A stretch of DNA of 64,000 bases from Oleispira antarctica RB-8. GTDB lineage: Bacteria; Pseudomonadota; Gammaproteobacteria; Pseudomonadales; Oceanobacteraceae. The stretch spans positions 1,511,350 to 1,575,349 of the forward strand of contig FO203512.1 in the NCBI GenBank assembly GCA_000967895.1, in the 5' to 3' direction. Position numbers and translations under genes: made by a program. Positions 56,606 to 64,000 of this stretch are shown piece by piece (position 1 is the stretch's first letter; every line of letters begins with the position of its first letter). The notes below the pieces were generated by a model. It was not told the DNA's origin. It was given only the letters and a program-made list of their open reading frames with translations, and searched no databases.

Positions 56606-58084
56606 GTGGTCATCATTGTGTCGTTTACTCATTTACAGCAGCTCAAAGCTGGGGAATTAACCTCGGCGTATCGTCTAGCTCATCAGCAATTGCCTATTAC
56701 TCGTTTACAGATCTCAGCATCTGATTCGCAGCAACAGCTCCCTGAATTAAAAAAATCAAACACATTGCACGAGTTTCCAAGAGAAATTCTTGATTTGGCT
56801 GATTGTTTAGAAGTACTGGATCTTTCTAATCATCATTTAAATGCCTTACCTGATGACTTCGATCGCTTGATCAATCTGCGTATTCTATTTTTGACGAATA
56901 ACGATTTTGAACGAATTCCAGCAGTACTTGCTCGTTGCCCTAAGCTTGAAATGATCAGCTTTAAATCCAATGCATTGACGGTCGTCGATGAATACGTATT
57001 GCCGGTTGATACCCGCTGGTTAATTTTAACGGATAATCGCATTGAAACATTACCCCATTCGATGGGGCAGCTTCATCGGCTGCAAAAGTTGGCGTTAGCG
57101 GGTAATTGTTTAACGCACCTGCCAGACAGCATGGCGAAGTGTGAAAGCCTTGAACTGGCGCGGCTTTCTGCCAATAAATTAATAGCCATGCCGGACTGGT
57201 TATTTCACTTGCCCAAATTGGCGTGGCTAGCTTTTTCGGGTAATGAATTTAACTGCGTTTCTGGAGTATCGAGTATCAATGAACAGGCTGCTGTCATTGA
57301 TGTGCCGCTGGCGGATATTGAATTGGGAGCGTTATTAGGTGAAGGTGCTTCTGGCTTAATCTACCGAGGTGACTGGTTAATACAACCGCAGAGGTTGATC
57401 GGTACGGATAATCACATTGCTGTGAAAATATTCAAAGGGGATGTCACCAGTGATGGTTATCCGCAAGATGAGTTGGATTGCTGCCTTACCGCAGGAGAGC
57501 AAGAGAATCTGATTAAAGTCGTCGCGCAATTAGATCAAACCGATGCGAATAAAAAGCTGGGTTTAGTGATGGAACTTATTCCTAAGAGTTTTTATAACCT
57601 AGGTCTACCACCGACATTAATAACCTGTACCCGTGATACCTTTACGGAAGGGACGATTTTCAACATTAAAACCCTGACTAAAATCGTATTGCAAATGGCC
57701 AATACGATGACCCACCTGCATAAGAACGCGATCAGTCATGGCGATGTTTATGCCCACAATACGATGGTTAACGATCAGGGAGATATGTTATTTGGCGACT
57801 TTGGTGCGGCGACTAATCTTGCTTCTTTGCCTAAGCATCAGCAACAAGCGATGGAGCGTATTGAAGTACGCGCCTTTGGTTATTTACTGGATGATATGTT
57901 GCAACTTAACTCAGCGGTATCTGCGGTAGAAAAAACTGGTTTGGCGGTATTAGTAGACTTAAAAAATCAGTGTCTGTCTTATAATTGTGGAGAGCGCCCA
58001 AACTTTGAAGAGATACAACAGCGGTGCCAGAGCTTGATGTCTGTAGTGCAGTCGAATGGCGTTGTAGATCCTGTGGTTGAATGA
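56606..58084 (+). CDS. Leucine-rich-repeat protein kinase
   Basis: A 492-residue cytosolic protein with two parts. About residues 60-215 hold seven or so leucine-rich repeats (for example LEVLDLSNHHLNALPDDF, LQKLALAGNCLTHLPDSM). About 238-480 is a eukaryote-like Ser/Thr kinase: glycine loop GEGASG, Lys274 in IAVKIF, catalytic HGDVYAHN (Asp380, Asn385) and metal DFG at 398-400. All key residues are present; HGD replaces the common HRD. There is no membrane helix. Start GTG at 56606 is uncertain, with another GTG at 56618. It overlaps the DUF1294 gene by four bases. Substrate unknown. Confidence 0.88.
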   Translation: MVIIVSFTHLQQLKAGELTSAYRLAHQQLPITRLQISASDSQQQLPELKKSNTLHEFPREILDLADCLEVLDLSNHHLNALPDDFDRLINLRILFLTNNDFERIPAVLARCPKLEMISFKSNALTVVDEYVLPVDTRWLILTDNRIETLPHSMGQLHRLQKLALAGNCLTHLPDSMAKCESLELARLSANKLIAMPDWLFHLPKLAWLAFSGNEFNCVSGVSSINEQAAVIDVPLADIELGALLGEGASGLIYRGDWLIQPQRLIGTDNHIAVKIFKGDVTSDGYPQDELDCCLTAGEQENLIKVVAQLDQTDANKKLGLVMELIPKSFYNLGLPPTLITCTRDTFTEGTIFNIKTLTKIVLQMANTMTHLHKNAISHGDVYAHNTMVNDQGDMLFGDFGAATNLASLPKHQQQAMERIEVRAFGYLLDDMLQLNSAVSAVEKTGLAVLVDLKNQCLSYNCGERPNFEEIQQRCQSLMSVVQSNGVVDPVVE

Positions 58085-58440
58085 ACGCTATTTTTTTCTT
58101 ACTCATACTGTTTGCTATAACCGCTATCGGATGGCTTTCTTTTGGGTTGACGCTGTTTTACTTTATCGCCAGCGCTTTTACTTTTTTGATGTATGGTTTA
58201 GATAAATTATTAGCCGTAAAAAAGAGACAGAGAGTCAGTGAGAAAGCACTGCATTTTTTGGCGTTAATCGGTGGTTGGCCAGGTGCTTATATTGGCCAGC
58301 AAGTCTTTCGACATAAAATATCAAAATGGAGTTTTCTTCGTAAATATTTCTTGATGGTATTTATTAATATAATTGCATTGAGTGTTTATTTAATCGCTAA
58401 GTATCAGCGTGGGTTGATCGATTTAAGGTTTGTAGTCTGA
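58081..58440 (+). CDS. DUF1294 family membrane protein
   Basis: A 119-residue inner-membrane protein with helices at about 3-20, 23-42, 57-72 and 88-106. The segments YGLDKLLAVKKRQRVSEKALHFLALIGGWPGAYIGQQVFRHKISKWSF identify DUF1294. Some relatives carry an extra cold-shock domain, which is absent here. Coupled to the kinase gene by the ATGA overlap. Function unknown. Confidence 0.88.
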   Translation: MNAIFFLLILFAITAIGWLSFGLTLFYFIASAFTFLMYGLDKLLAVKKRQRVSEKALHFLALIGGWPGAYIGQQVFRHKISKWSFLRKYFLMVFINIIALSVYLIAKYQRGLIDLRFVV

Positions 58441-58476
58441 TTTAAGTAGAATGTTAAAGCTAAAGAGAGATGAGTA

Positions 58477-58695
58477 ATGAATTCAGATTTAAAGAAAAAA
58501 ATTATTGCAGTATGCGATAAAAAAGTTTTACAAAAAGGTGAAAATGTTGGTTTATCATTTTATGCCTTTTTTGCTAATAAAAATGATGATCCAGAATTAT
58601 TGATGGCCGCAGCAACGTGGTGGATTAAAACGCATGAATTGGACCATTTTGAAAAAGCGGTGAAAATAAAGCAGATGGTTTTAGCTGAACAATAA
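58477..58695 (+). CDS. Small conserved-looking protein of unknown function
   Basis: A 72-residue, probably helical, soluble protein (MNSDLKKKIIAVCDKKVLQK, later SFYAFFANKNDDPELLMAAAT). AGAGAGA lies before the ATG. Its even composition and intact ribosome binding site support a real gene. I recall similar short proteins annotated only as DUF members, so no function is given. It follows the DUF1294 gene by 36 bases. Confidence 0.7.
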   Translation: MNSDLKKKIIAVCDKKVLQKGENVGLSFYAFFANKNDDPELLMAAATWWIKTHELDHFEKAVKIKQMVLAEQ

Positions 58696-58736
58696 AGATT
58701 GATCTAGTAGATTGTTTTTTAACTGAGGAGCTGAAG

Positions 58737-58940
58737 ATGAAACAAAAGATCACAGGCTATCATAAAGACGAAGAAGATCATTGGGTTGCTCAGTTAGCGT
58801 GCGGTCACTTTCAGCATGTGCGCCATGATCCGCCGTGGATGAATCGTCTTTGGGTCGTCACACCAGAAGGGCGAGATTCTATGTTGGGCTTTGAGTTAGA
58901 ATGTAAAAAATGTGATCTGGGATTAGAACCAGATCACTGA
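58737..58940 (+). CDS. DUF3565 family protein
   Basis: A 67-residue protein with the pattern ITGYHKDEEDHWVAQLACGHFQHVRHDPPW, then TPEGR and ELECKKCDLG. The Cys and His residues could bind metal. This is the DUF3565 family, of unknown function. A strong ribosome binding site GAGGAG precedes the ATG. Confidence 0.88.
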   Translation: MKQKITGYHKDEEDHWVAQLACGHFQHVRHDPPWMNRLWVVTPEGRDSMLGFELECKKCDLGLEPDH

Positions 58941-59032
58941 AATTAATAGTGGCTTAAGAGTTACTATTAGTTACTTCATTAATAATGACTCAAAAATAGT
59001 TACTGAGTCGTTATTTAATAATTATTAAGCCG

Positions 59033-59470
59033 TTAATTAAGAGTTGAATGTTTAACAACAGCCATGGTTAAGCGTGAAATACAGCTTAGTTTATCTTGAT
59101 CGTTAACGATGCGAATTTCCCAAATCTGGGAGGTTCTTCCTTTGTGTACTAGCGTTGCTGTGCCAGTCACTATGCCGGAACGAACACCGCGTATGTGGTT
59201 GGCGTTAATTTCTTGGCCAACACAATATTCTTGAGACAAATTAATACAGCAGTTAGCTGCCATGCTGCCCAGTGTTTCTGCCAGCAATACATTTGAGCCG
59301 CCATGAATCAGTCCCATTGGCTGGAAGGTACGTGCATCTGCTGGCATTGTGCCAGTGATATAATCATCGCCAATTTCTGTAATTTGAATGCCTAAGTTGC
59401 TGCAGGCAGTATTTTCCATTTGACGGTTTAATACTTCAATCTTTGGTACTTCAAACCAGATGTTTGACAT
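59033..59470 (-). CDS. Hotdog-fold thioesterase (PaaI/MenI-like)
   Basis: A 145-residue acyl-CoA thioesterase. The signature PMGLIHGGSNVLLAETLGSMAA holds the catalytic Glu; INANHIRGVRSGIVTGTATLVHKGRTSQIWEIRI completes the fold. It is close to E. coli MenI (YdiI) and EntH, which act on DHNA-CoA or aberrant aryl-thioesters; the substrate here cannot be decided. GAGG lies before the ATG. Confidence 0.9.
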   Translation of the reverse strand: MSNIWFEVPKIEVLNRQMENTACSNLGIQITEIGDDYITGTMPADARTFQPMGLIHGGSNVLLAETLGSMAANCCINLSQEYCVGQEINANHIRGVRSGIVTGTATLVHKGRTSQIWEIRIVNDQDKLSCISRLTMAVVKHSTLN

Positions 59471-59557
59471 GGTATACCTCTATTTATTTTTGTGTAAATA
59501 CAGTCATTGTTTACTACGAGAGAGGGTATTAATATACCTGTTTTAAAATTAAAATCC

Positions 59558-60017
59558 TCAATAACTCGTTTTTATTTGATTGCTCTCCTCTTTTTGATTG
59601 TTTTCCTCTTTGCTGCTCCCTTCTTCTTGATCGATCAAAGGCAGCTCTTCCGCCGCCGCTTGCATATTGGTCAGTGCAGGTAGAACTTCTTGCCAGTGGT
59701 GCGTTTTTAATGAGCGCTTGAATGCGGGTTTGATAATCGATTAGATCTATGTCATCGCGTTTAAATTGCAAGCGGATTTGACGAGTTTTTTGAGTTTGTG
59801 GAAAAGAACCAATGGTGGTGGTTAGAAATTTAGGTAAGTTTAATAGCGCTTGTTGCTCGTCTGCACGAATCGCAAAGGGGCTAGTACGACTGGCCAGTGT
59901 TGTGCGTGCTACTTTAGACGCTAGGGCATGTGTTGCAGCGAACCGCTTTATTGTGAACTTGCGTTGATTGTTTGCGCCTATGCGCGGGAAGTCTAGTGAG
60001 ATAAGGGTAGTGTGAAA
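59558..60017 (-). pseudogene. metE: Heavily deleted metE remnant (cobalamin-independent methionine synthase)
   Basis: Three pieces of MetE survive in order on the minus strand. From about 60000 down, LDFPRIGANNQRKF matches the extreme N-terminus (usual LGFPRIGxxRELK). Without a frame break it runs into RTSPFAIRADEQQALLNLP, TTTIGSFPQTQKTR and FKRDDIDLIDYQTRIQALIK, which match the start of the C-terminal domain, normally some 400 residues later. A frame change near 59700 then leads to HWQEVLPALTNMQAAAEEL, the C-terminal end of MetE, with a Glu/Gln/Lys-rich tail to the TGA at 59560-59558. No start codon remains. Around 150 of some 760 codons are left. Confidence 0.85.
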
Positions 60018-60020
60018 TTA

Positions 60021-60244
60021 TATATGAAATATATTGGTATTATTTCAATTAAAGATGAATAAATATAATGATTGATTTTAAGCACAGGCTTTCATGATAA
60101 GCTCTCATGGCAAGATGAAATATTATCACTGGTCTTTTCTCTCTAGCGGCCTCAAAGTTCTTCAGAGGTATTAGAGTTCTTCAGACCCTCAGTTCAATAT
60201 ACTGTTAACTATTTATTATTAATCTTAATCAAGCGAGTTTATGT
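60021..60244. other. Intergenic region, nothing recognised
   Basis: About 220 AT-rich bases between the metE remnant and the next thioesterase. It contains CAGAGGTATTAGAGTTCTTC-like duplicated words (GTTCTTCAGA twice, near 60157 and 60176) but no convincing promoter or reading frame. Confidence 0.4.
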
Positions 60245-60676
60245 ATGCCATCCGCAACTCTTAGCAGAGAAGATATTATTGCGCAGCGAAAGCGCGTATC
60301 AAAAACCACTATTTCTAAAGCGGTATTTCCAGAGACAACAAATCATCATGATACGTTATTCGGTGGCACTGCAATGCAGTGGATGGATGAGGTTTCTTTT
60401 ATTGCAGCGACTCGTTTTTCTCGACAAAGCATCGTAACCGTCAGCAGTGATCGAATCGATTTTAAGCATCCTGTTCCCGCAGGTACCATTGTCGAATTGA
60501 CTGCCAGTGTTATAGAGGTAGGGCGGACGAGTTTAAAAGTTGAAGTTAATATGCTGGTGGAAAGTATGTATTTTGATAATCAGAAAAATGCGATTACGGG
60601 GTATTTCACGTTTGTTGCTGTTGATGAAAACAAGAAACCCACTGCGATTTTACCGCAGAGCTTGGTCGTTGAATAA
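60245..60676 (+). CDS. Acyl-CoA thioesterase (YciA/BACH-like)
   Basis: A 143-residue hotdog thioesterase. The signature NHHDTLFGGTAMQWMDEVSFIAATRF carries the catalytic Asp/Glu region, and RIDFKHPVPAGTIVELTASVIEVGRTSLKVEV matches the strand pattern. It hydrolyses acyl-CoA of unknown chain length. This family is distinct from the PaaI-like protein at 59033. A palindromic transcription end follows. Confidence 0.9.
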   Translation: MPSATLSREDIIAQRKRVSKTTISKAVFPETTNHHDTLFGGTAMQWMDEVSFIAATRFSRQSIVTVSSDRIDFKHPVPAGTIVELTASVIEVGRTSLKVEVNMLVESMYFDNQKNAITGYFTFVAVDENKKPTAILPQSLVVE

Positions 60677-60689
60677 TTTGGCCATTAAA

Positions 60690-60726
60690 ATAAACAGCCA
60701 AGCATTTTAAATGCTTGGCTGTTTAT
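60690..60726. terminator. Bidirectional hairpin terminator between convergent genes
   Basis: ATAAACAGCCAAGCATTT (60690-60707) and its exact reverse complement (60709-60726) form an 18-base stem between convergent stops. Both ends carry A/T runs (GTTTAT), short for a classical terminator. Confidence 0.75.
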
Positions 60727-60749
60727 AAGTCAGTCATGATTATGTGCTC

Positions 60750-61751
60750 TTATTTAATAGAGGACAAAAACTCTTCATAAACTTTAGCGCTTTCACTAGG
60801 AATTTCTACCATAGGTAGGTGGCCTACTTCAGGAAAAATATGAACAGTTGCTTGTGGAATTATTTTTTTGAAGGCCGCTGCTGCGGATACGTCAAGAACG
60901 CGATCTTCTTTGCCCCACATAATCAGTGTTGGCAATGGATGTTGAGCCATTTTCACTTCAATTTTCTGTTGAAAGTTAGTCATTCCTAAACGTTCTTTGG
61001 TTTTCAGCATATCGGAAAAAATTTTGTTATTGATCTCGGCACGGGCTAGCGTTTTACGTAATAAAGAAGGTCTTAGTGGCCAAGGTAGGAAAGGAGGCTG
61101 AGTCATGGTGAAACCCATGCGGTATTCAAAACTTGCTTCATCAGTTGCAATTAAAGGATTCTTACCTTCTGCCAAAACTTTGTAGTATTCGCTTTCAGTA
61201 TCGCCATCGACACCTGCTGCATCGATCAATGTAAGACTTTTAACTTTCTCTGGGTGACTCAAACTGTAGATTGCGCTGATAGCCCCCCCCATTGAATTAC
61301 CGGCGATGTGAAATGAGTTAACCCCTAAGCCAGATAAGAAGATATCTAAACGCTCGGCTTGTTTTATGAGACCGTAATCAGTCGTTAATAATTGTTCTGA
61401 ATCGCCATGTCCCGCTAAATCGACAGCGATAACATGATATTTTTCATCGAATTCTTTGGTAAAAAGAATCCAGTTATCTTTATCAGCAGAGAAACCGTGT
61501 AATAAAATAACGCTTTCGGCATTATCTTTGTCACTGCCTTGGCGTTCCATATAAGTAAGATTGACGTCACCGGCAGAGGCTGTTTTAACTTCTAGGCCAG
61601 CGCTGTCTCTCGCAAGAGACATAACCCCTGTGTATAAATTATCTTGTTGTGTTGTGGTGCAACCACCGAAGAACAAACTGGAGATAATCAGAGCGCCGGT
61701 GCCGAGTTGTTTCAGACTAAAACGTGATGAGGATTTGAGTGTGTTTTTCAT
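60750..61751 (-). CDS. Alpha/beta-hydrolase lipoprotein
   Basis: About 333 residues with a lipoprotein signal (TGALIISSLFFGGCTTT) and an alpha/beta hydrolase domain. The oxyanion HGF is in VILLHGFSADKDNW; the nucleophile elbow is GNSMGG; the acid is probably in GKEDRVLD and the His in EVGHLPMVE. It resembles membrane-anchored esterases/lipases of marine gammaproteobacteria (LipH type). The ATG at 61751 follows GAGAAG and is preferred to the longer frame to 61763. Substrate unknown. Confidence 0.88.
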   Translation of the reverse strand: MKNTLKSSSRFSLKQLGTGALIISSLFFGGCTTTQQDNLYTGVMSLARDSAGLEVKTASAGDVNLTYMERQGSDKDNAESVILLHGFSADKDNWILFTKEFDEKYHVIAVDLAGHGDSEQLLTTDYGLIKQAERLDIFLSGLGVNSFHIAGNSMGGAISAIYSLSHPEKVKSLTLIDAAGVDGDTESEYYKVLAEGKNPLIATDEASFEYRMGFTMTQPPFLPWPLRPSLLRKTLARAEINNKIFSDMLKTKERLGMTNFQQKIEVKMAQHPLPTLIMWGKEDRVLDVSAAAAFKKIIPQATVHIFPEVGHLPMVEIPSESAKVYEEFLSSIK

Positions 61752-61809
61752 TATTCTTCTCAATTAAGGGAGTTATTAATTAGTATGTCTTATATTAATT
61801 GGCGTCAGT

Positions 61810-62553
61810 TTAATCATGGCTGAGGATAAGCGCAAATTCGGCTACAGCGGTAATGGCTGAGATAAGCGAGGTTTCTTCAATTAACTGATTCTTTTTAAAG
61901 GCCAGTAGCATGCCATTACTAATTTCTATGTGAAGGTGCGGATACGCCAAAAGCCAGTGAATTAACGACTTTTCTCTTTCATTAGTGGAACAAACGTGCT
62001 CAAAAAAACGATAAGTTTGACCTGGTTCGTTAGCGTATAAATTGATTTTGTGTGACGTGCTCGTTTCATTTTTGAACGCTTTTGGGATTTGGTGATCGGC
62101 TAGTTTTATGAGTTTTTGCGATTGGTATTGGTGTTTGATTGATTGTTGGTGACTGATGTCAGTGAAGGCATCTTTATCTTGAATATGTCGACTTAAGCAA
62201 ATGTGTAGGTTATTGAATTCAGTCTTTAGTGCGAGGGTAAATAAAATAAGACTGCTATTGTGAATACCTGAAGGTTCTAACGCTCGACAGTCAAAGGTCT
62301 TAAACGCTAAGCCATAGTGTTCGTCAGTTGCTTGAATGAGATGTCTAAAAATTGCATTTTGACTGTAGTTTAATAGGCCAAAGTTTGCCTGCTTAATGTC
62401 ATCATCAAAATCGATGAATTCTTGGTATTGCCAATCGTTTTCTTTGGCTATTTGCTGAATTTTTCCGCTACGGGTATTTTTATTTAGCACAATTAATAAC
62501 ACCGCGATGAGTGTAATAATGCTTAGAATAATAAAGGTGAATATCAGCTGCAA
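61810..62553 (-). CDS. Membrane-anchored protein of unknown function
   Basis: About 247 residues with one N-terminal membrane helix (IFTFIILSIITLIAVLLIVL) and a soluble domain starting QIAKENDWQYQEF. Such a layout suggests a cytoplasm-facing protein. The TTG at 62553 is chosen because GAGG lies seven bases upstream; the ATG at 62625 would overlap the divergent gene. His and Leu are frequent; no family recognised. It shares a short 70-base region with the divergent hydrolase gene. Confidence 0.65.
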   Translation of the reverse strand: MQLIFTFIILSIITLIAVLLIVLNKNTRSGKIQQIAKENDWQYQEFIDFDDDIKQANFGLLNYSQNAIFRHLIQATDEHYGLAFKTFDCRALEPSGIHNSSLILFTLALKTEFNNLHICLSRHIQDKDAFTDISHQQSIKHQYQSQKLIKLADHQIPKAFKNETSTSHKINLYANEPGQTYRFFEHVCSTNEREKSLIHWLLAYPHLHIEISNGMLLAFKKNQLIEETSLISAITAVAEFALILSHD

Positions 62554-62623
62554 TTTTGGGCCTCTAGCCTGTACTATGATTGTAATATGAACAGTAATAA
62601 TTTTGAATATCGAAGAGTTTACC

Positions 62624-63877
62624 ATGCCTAAAAAGCCGGTTAGTAAAAAAACTACATCAGTTGCCCGTTCAGAAATAAAAGAAGCTGCGCTATTAGAAAA
62701 ATCGGTGCTAGCAGAAGAAGTACTCAGTCATGACGGCCAGTATCGCATCGGCATTATGACGCTGAACTCAGCCAGTACCATGAACGCCGTTGATCTTGAA
62801 ATGGTGAATCTTATTGATGATATCTTAGCTCGTTGGCAAGCGGATGATGGCATTGTTGCAATGGTGATGTGTGGTGCGGGGGATAAGGCTTTTTCTGCTG
62901 GTGGTGATATTCGTCAGTTATACAGCAGTATGCAGGCTGAAGGTGATGAGCACCTAAAGTACGCGGATGCTTTTTTTCACGGTGAATACAGTAAAAACTA
63001 CCGCGTGCATCTCTTTGGAAAACCCCTTATTGCTTGGGGTCACGGCTTTGTGATGGGCGGCGGTTTAGGTTTATTCATAGGGGCAAGTCATAGGGTTGGA
63101 ACCGAAACCCTAAAGCTGGCTTGGCCTGAAATTCGAATCGGTTTATTCCCCGATGTGGCAGGCAGCTATTATTTGAGTCGCTTGCCTTTTCCATTAGGTC
63201 ATTGGATGGCATTAACCGGTAGCCAAATGAACGCGGTTGATTGCAAGCAAGTAGGGCTGATTGATTATTGCGTGCCCAATAATGAATTGAGCCGTTTAGT
63301 TGAGCAATTGCGTCAGCAGCCTTGGCAAGAAAATAAGGCGATGAATAATCAGCATGTAAGGCGGTTATTAACTCGCTTTGAGAAGCAAAGCGAGATGGTG
63401 TCATCAGAAGCGCCAGAGCCTTTATTTCCCAAGTCCAAGCTGAATGAAAATCAAAAGGATATTAAGCAGCTATTTGCGTCTATGTCACAGCAGCGCTTTA
63501 CTTCTTTGGCGGATAATAAATCTGCTTTGAGCTATATCGCAGAAAGATTGAATGCCCTAGACAGCGATAATGCTTGGTTTAATCAAGGGCGAGATAATTT
63601 TAATGCAGGCTGCCCAGCGACAGCGCACCTTATTATGCGTCAGTTACAGCTAGGCAAGAATATGACTTTAAAAGAAGTGGTGCAATGGGAGTTAATTCTC
63701 GCCTTGCAGTCCGTTCGTCATCCCGATTTTTGTGAAGGTATTCGGGCCATGGTCGTTGATAAGGATTTTCAGCCTATTTGGCAGCATTGTTCTGTTAACG
63801 ATGTGCCACAAGCGTGGGTTGAAGCGATGCTTGTGCCACTTTGGCCTGTCGGGGAGCACCCCTTTGATCGATTATAA
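62624..63877 (+). CDS. 3-hydroxyisobutyryl-CoA hydrolase-like crotonase
   Basis: A 417-residue crotonase-superfamily enzyme of the HIBCH type, which hydrolyses 3-hydroxyisobutyryl-CoA in valine breakdown. Motifs are GAGDKAFSAGGDIRQLY, GFVMGGGLGLFIGASHRV (oxyanion hole) and WPEIRIGLFPDVAGSYYLSRL with the catalytic acidic residues, plus the C-terminal QWELILALQSVRHPDFCEGIRA of the hydrolase branch. An extra N-terminal basic segment of about 35 residues precedes the fold. The ATG at 62624 follows GAAGAG; the TTG at 62603 is unlikely. No other valine genes are next to it. Confidence 0.88.
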   Translation: MPKKPVSKKTTSVARSEIKEAALLEKSVLAEEVLSHDGQYRIGIMTLNSASTMNAVDLEMVNLIDDILARWQADDGIVAMVMCGAGDKAFSAGGDIRQLYSSMQAEGDEHLKYADAFFHGEYSKNYRVHLFGKPLIAWGHGFVMGGGLGLFIGASHRVGTETLKLAWPEIRIGLFPDVAGSYYLSRLPFPLGHWMALTGSQMNAVDCKQVGLIDYCVPNNELSRLVEQLRQQPWQENKAMNNQHVRRLLTRFEKQSEMVSSEAPEPLFPKSKLNENQKDIKQLFASMSQQRFTSLADNKSALSYIAERLNALDSDNAWFNQGRDNFNAGCPATAHLIMRQLQLGKNMTLKEVVQWELILALQSVRHPDFCEGIRAMVVDKDFQPIWQHCSVNDVPQAWVEAMLVPLWPVGEHPFDRL

Positions 63878-63915
63878 TTCAATAAGTAACTTGATCGATT
63901 TAAACTGATATAGCG

Positions 63916-64000
63916 TTAGCATTCAAATATGTCATAGGCGAGTTCAATTTTAGCAGCCAGCAAATTGAACTCTTCATCCACCGTACTGGCATGCCACCCC
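63916..64000 (-). CDS. C-terminal end of a protein cut by the window edge (partial)
   Basis: On the minus strand an open frame enters from the right edge and ends at TAA (63918-63916). It reads WHASTVDEEFNLLAAKIELA then YDIFEC. Helical, acidic composition is protein-like, but with only 27 residues neither the family nor its reality can be decided. Confidence 0.4.
   Translation of the reverse strand, partial: GWHASTVDEEFNLLAAKIELAYDIFEC

Noticed and set aside
59529-59771. Minus-strand ORF of 80 codons starting at a TTG
   Set aside because: Its first part is the middle of the metE remnant, and after about position 59700 it runs in the wrong frame, giving an Arg/Ser-rich nonsense tail. It is covered by the pseudogene.

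Overview
The window looks like a chromosomal segment of a marine-type gammaproteobacterium with moderate-to-low GC, probably in the Oceanospirillales/Pseudomonadales neighbourhood. This is inferred from Pseudomonas-like gene order (serC-pheA-hisC-tyrA/aroA-cmk-rpsA-ihfB, and arsC-wrbA-DUF2069) carried on more AT-rich DNA. No rRNA, CRISPR array, transposase or integrase was found.

Layout. Positions 1-10587 are conserved housekeeping: the end of serC, the aromatic amino acid genes pheA, hisC and a tyrA-aroA fusion, then cmk, rpsA, ihfB, lapA-lapB and pyrF. Positions 10649-27800 are a visibly AT-rich surface polysaccharide (O-antigen type) island. It starts with ugd and a pseudaminic acid operon (pseB, pseC, pseI, pseF, pseG). 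It continues with an unusual SDR protein, an acyltransferase, a WbqC-like protein, a sialyltransferase-like protein, a Wzx flippase, a second acyltransferase, a Wzy polymerase, a GT2 glycosyltransferase, an initiating sugar-phosphate transferase and a sugar aminotransferase. A convergent WbpM/PglF-type dehydratase closes it. tRNA-Asn, an aspartate aminotransferase, a Wzz-like chain-length regulator and uvrB follow. P. aeruginosa also carries its O-antigen locus between ihfB and wbpM.

Positions 33550-44340 hold a chalcone-isomerase-like secreted protein, an AraC regulator, a three-fold tRNA-Val/tRNA-Asp array with a strong promoter, an RND efflux pair, the ABC-F protein Uup and two uncharacterised proteins. 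Positions 44794-48147 are the fadBA beta-oxidation operon with a PsrA-like palindrome upstream. Next comes an AT-rich pair encoding a leaderless peptidoglycan amidase and a Cys-rich lipoprotein, which could be an effector/immunity pair. The rest is mostly conserved: a zinc-ribbon protein, ytoQ, DUF2069, wrbA, arsC, a YihY-like membrane protein, a thioredoxin-like lipoprotein, a lytic transglycosylase, proS, a leucine-rich-repeat protein kinase with a DUF1294 partner, small proteins, two thioesterases, a lipoprotein hydrolase and a 3-hydroxyisobutyryl-CoA hydrolase-like enzyme.

The points most worth a second look are: a strongly deleted metE remnant (59558-60017) missed by simple ORF calling; the amidase/lipoprotein pair; a pseudaminate pathway without a recognisable PseH; an SDR protein whose catalytic Tyr and Lys are replaced by Phe and Glu; a sialyltransferase-like protein that may transfer the pseudaminate; and small ORFs with good ribosome binding sites (35356-35436 minus, 44401-44502 plus).
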